A stretch of 64,000 nucleotides of DNA, taken from the NCBI GenBank assembly GCA_902761145.1, contig CACWJA010000002.1, positions 62,001 to 126,000 of the forward strand, read 5' to 3'. The notes beneath the pieces were generated by a model, which was not told where the DNA came from, did not search any database, and saw only the letters and a list, made by a program, of their open reading frames with translations. Positions within the stretch are counted from its first letter, which is position 1. Every line of letters begins with the position of its first letter. Both the position numbers and the translations under genes were made by a program. This document shows positions 61,650 to 64,000 of the stretch, in pieces. Source of the DNA: an uncultured bacterium (GTDB lineage Bacteria > Patescibacteriota > Saccharimonadia > Saccharimonadales > Saccharimonadaceae).

Positions 61650-62831
61650 TTAGCTCCCTATTATTTCTTTAATGGATTTATTGCCTAGGTGGCCTTCGTT
61701 GGGGGTGAAATGACTACCAGGATACGCAAGAATACCCACGCCGCTAGCAAAGTATGACGCAGGCTTGCTCATTACTCGTGCATCGTACTGACCGTAAGCT
61801 GCTTCTATAGTAAGGTAGTTGCCATCAGAAGTAGTGCCGACCACTACACCAGTGTGTGACCATGCGCTGCTACCAGCACCACCAAAAACACTATATGGCG
61901 TGGGGTCATTACCAGTTTCCCAGCCGATGCTTGGCAGGCCGGTATCTGCGATGTAAGAACCGTCACCTATTATGGCAGATGAGCCTCCTTTTTCTGGTGC
62001 GTCCGTAAAGGCAGAGACGAACCAATAACTAAAGGAAACACAGTTAACTTTGCCATAGTCTGACGGGATTACTCCATCCATGAAGTTTGAGGAAGTGACT
62101 TGGTTGCTGTTGTAGTAGTCGGCGATTTTTTGGGCTTGTTCTTCGGTGAGGCCATCCATGCTAACAGAGACGTTTGAGCCAGTACCGTTGCATAGCCCAA
62201 CACAGGTGTTCTTGCCGCTACCACTGCCACCCTTAATTGCGGTAAATGCGGACAGGGTTTTGGCTTTAGCGACATCATCTAAGGACGATTCTTGATTGCC
62301 GCCATAGGCAGGATTTGCCTGCATTACTGTGTCGTTTCCTTCTATGCTGAAGAGGCCGATGATATGACCTGCGGAGCAAACGCCACCATATTCAAAGCCC
62401 GGATAACACCCTGCTCCAGTAAAGTGTATCATATAGCCGTCATTGAGATATTTGCGAAACTTGGTCTTGGTCTCCTCGACACTAGATGAATCGTCTTTTA
62501 TGACTTCAAAGCCATAATGTTCACCGACCTTTGGGTCGAGCTCGTGCAGGGAAACCGAATCATAATACTGGTCGCCTAGCAGATCGGCTATATCATTTGG
62601 ATAAATATCTTGACCAGTGGCAACGGTGGCTAACATAGCCATAGAAGCTGCGCCGCAGCCACTGCGCGCTATCGTGTCTGTACTATAAGGCACGCTACCC
62701 CATGGTTCTTCCCATTGTAAATATTCCGGGTATTCGCCTTCGTACGTAGTGCATTTATCCCCACAACCGGAATCTACTATCCTAAAGACCTGGAAGGGAT
62801 TATCTACGCACTTAAACGCAGTATTACCGCC
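61650..62831 (-). pseudogene. C39-like and CHAP-like peptidase part of split wall hydrolase
   Basis: This frame is continuous with the gene to its right except for one TAG (62832-62834). After a Cys-rich linker (DSGCGDKCTTYEGEYPEY) comes a C39-like papain-fold module: ARSGCGAASMAMLATVATG (nucleophile Cys) and VCSAGHIIGLFSI (His). A second module follows with GKVNCVSFSYWFVSAF (Cys) and AWSHTGVVVGTT (His), like CHAP/NlpC folds. Both are typical of enzymes cutting peptidoglycan peptides. The only internal starts (GTG 62693 onward) lack a Shine-Dalgarno sequence, so this part probably needs stop readthrough or is dead. Confidence 0.7.
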
Positions 62832-64000
62832 CTATTCCGAACACCACTCGTTTTCCAAACTCCCAATGCGACCATAATGGACCCCTTTATTCGCAGAGGC
62901 AACTTCGTTGTTACCAAGATATACAAACGTATGATTATATCCAACACCTTCGACTGCTGACACAAGTATATCTCCCGGCTTAAGGTCAGATGTCTTATCA
63001 GCCGTGATTTCTTTCCATTTGCCAGACCCTTTTAGATATTCAGTGAAGCCGATTTCTTTCTTTGTGCTGTCACTTGTTAGCTCGGACGAAACGTCAGCAC
63101 CGGACGATAAGATTACGGTTTTGACAAACGTTAAACAGTCATCTGTGCCATCAGTTCCTACATCTTCTGAAGCCTCAGTAAAGCTCGTTGTTGGGTTAGA
63201 TTTCGCCTTGTCTGCGTTATCTTCAGGCCATGCTAATTCCTTGGCTTTAACTGCAATAGTACCTCCGTCTATACAACTGCCGCCAGCGGATAATAATGCA
63301 TCTTTAATAGTCTGAACGAACATTTTAGATCCTTCTTCTGTGAATTCAATATCACTGCTGTCGATATATTCGTCTTTATAATTTGCGGCTATATCTGCAA
63401 CATAGATGTTAGAATGTTCTTCTGCTATCTTTTTTACAAGATTGTTACTTTCAGTATAGTCTCCTTTTCTATATTTGGTGGTAGTGAGAACTATTTTAGT
63501 GTCTTCTCCTACTAGGTTGAGAAATTTATCCATCGTACTTTGTTCCCAACCGCCATTACCGCCTAGTGCGAAAACTAGGTACTTACGCATTTTCCCTTCA
63601 TTTATTATTCTCTTTAGTATTTCTAAGCCAGAATCATTAGGTTGACTACCGCACCCATCCTGATCTATAAATTTACAACTTTGTATATATGAGGTTGGCG
63701 TGTTGAATGTCGGTCCGTAGCCACCTTTTTTTATACCTGGAAAAGTCTCCTCAAGCAAAGCTTCTCCCGCCGTAGACGAATCCGAATCGCCAATCCAGAT
63801 AATATCGTCACCAGATATCGACTGGCTAGATTCAGAGTTAGAAGACAAGGACGAAGAAGAGGATGAAGAGGAGGAGGACCCGCTGTAGTTGCCAAAGGTT
63901 TTTACGATTGCTTGCCCTTCTGATGAATCTATGTAGCTCTGCAAGGAATCTATGGAGTCCTTCATATACTCAATACTAGTGTATCCTGCGCCATTAGGAT
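62832..64000 (-). CDS. Wall hydrolase, SGNH-like and NlpC/P60-like part; 5' end beyond window
   Basis: The frame is open at the right edge (PNGAGYTSIEYMKDS), so the true start lies outside. A Ser-rich linker leads to an SGNH-like module: DIIWIGDSDSSTAG (GDS block), VFALGGNGGW (Asn block) and DIEFTEEGSKMF where the D-x-x-H block would be; the His is replaced. Next is an NlpC/P60-like module with DDCLTFVKTVILSSG (Cys) and KPGDILVSAV-GYNHTFVYLG (His). The frame ends with NEWCSE and TAG, then continues in frame as the C39-like part. Large multi-module lysins of this kind occur in secretion or conjugation loci. Confidence 0.7.
   Translation of the reverse strand, partial: PNGAGYTSIEYMKDSIDSLQSYIDSSEGQAIVKTFGNYSGSSSSSSSSSSLSSNSESSQSISGDDIIWIGDSDSSTAGEALLEETFPGIKKGGYGPTFNTPTSYIQSCKFIDQDGCGSQPNDSGLEILKRIINEGKMRKYLVFALGGNGGWEQSTMDKFLNLVGEDTKIVLTTTKYRKGDYTESNNLVKKIAEEHSNIYVADIAANYKDEYIDSSDIEFTEEGSKMFVQTIKDALLSAGGSCIDGGTIAVKAKELAWPEDNADKAKSNPTTSFTEASEDVGTDGTDDCLTFVKTVILSSGADVSSELTSDSTKKEIGFTEYLKGSGKWKEITADKTSDLKPGDILVSAVEGVGYNHTFVYLGNNEVASANKGVHYGRIGSLENEWCSE

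Noticed and set aside
13883-62834. Stop-codon reassignment (TAG read as an amino acid), suggested by in-frame TAGs at 13883, 13979 and 62832
   Set aside because: Many intact genes end in TAG (nusG, dnaB, pgsA, the alpha/beta hydrolase), and the other broken genes use TAA or frameshifts. The TAGs are confined to decayed or accessory genes.

Overview
The window looks like a chromosome segment of a reduced, host-dependent bacterium of the Patescibacteria (CPR), most likely a Saccharibacteria (TM7)-type organism. This is inferred from gene content: divergent but recognisable core genes, DnaX and RecR without their zinc cysteines, FISUMP surface proteins, small membrane proteins, multi-domain wall hydrolases, an actinobacterial-type cutinase, an acyl-CoA ligase next to pgsA/cdsA, and A/T-leaning codon use rich in ata, cta and tat. 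Standard stops apply (TAG, TAA and TGA all end intact genes). I saw no rRNA, tRNA, CRISPR array or transposase.

Layout. 1-6 kb: a decayed InlB/Bacteroides-repeat surface protein, a large ankyrin-like repeat protein with two homopolymer frameshifts, and an orphan gene. 6-9 kb: an acyltransferase-like protein and an alpha-glucan phosphorylase homologue. 9-21 kb: the secE-nusG / rplK / rplA / rplJL translation genes, normally contiguous, here split by single-gene accessory units. Those units have consensus promoters (TTGAC-N17-TATAAT), strong Shine-Dalgarno sequences and mostly their own terminators. One encodes a protein combining an RNA polymerase alpha-CTD-like domain with a sigma-70 region-4-like domain. 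A zinc-ribbon membrane protein pair that includes a clostripain-type protease also lies here. 21-31.8 kb: class V aminotransferase, DsbA-like membrane protein, dnaX-dnaB, a frameshifted FISUMP protein, a GT-C-like membrane protein and ybaB-recR. 31.9-41.8 kb: acyl-CoA ligase, YqeG-type phosphatase, pgsA, cdsA, DHH phosphoesterase, alpha/beta hydrolase, cysS, and the queuosine genes tgt, queA and queH. 41.9-49.6 kb: an envelope operon (AI-2E family permease, LPG-synthase-like flippase, S11+VanY carboxypeptidase fusion) and a heterodimeric ABC exporter. 49.6-55.5 kb: a cassette zone (tmk-tdk, ung/dCMP deaminase, cutinase-VWA protein) whose gaps hold copies of a highly structured palindromic repeat family. 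55.5-60.8 kb: an intact FISUMP protein, typA, a tatD carrying a GC-rich palindromic in-frame insertion, and small genes. 60.9-64 kb: a wall-hydrolase locus (SGNH-like, NlpC/P60-like, C39-like and CHAP-like modules) interrupted by one in-frame TAG.

Two expression styles coexist. Many housekeeping genes have an extended -10 box (TGnTAnAAT) ending 6-9 nt before the start codon and no Shine-Dalgarno sequence, which predicts leaderless mRNAs. The accessory units use full -35/-10 promoters plus strong Shine-Dalgarno sequences.

Functionally the window combines information processing, phospholipid head-group synthesis from imported lipids, queuosine modification, thymidylate salvage, and secreted or surface proteins plausibly used on a host cell. 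Five accessory or surface genes carry frameshifts or in-frame stops while the core genes are intact. Real decay or switching is therefore more likely than uniform sequencing error, although homopolymer miscalls cannot be excluded.
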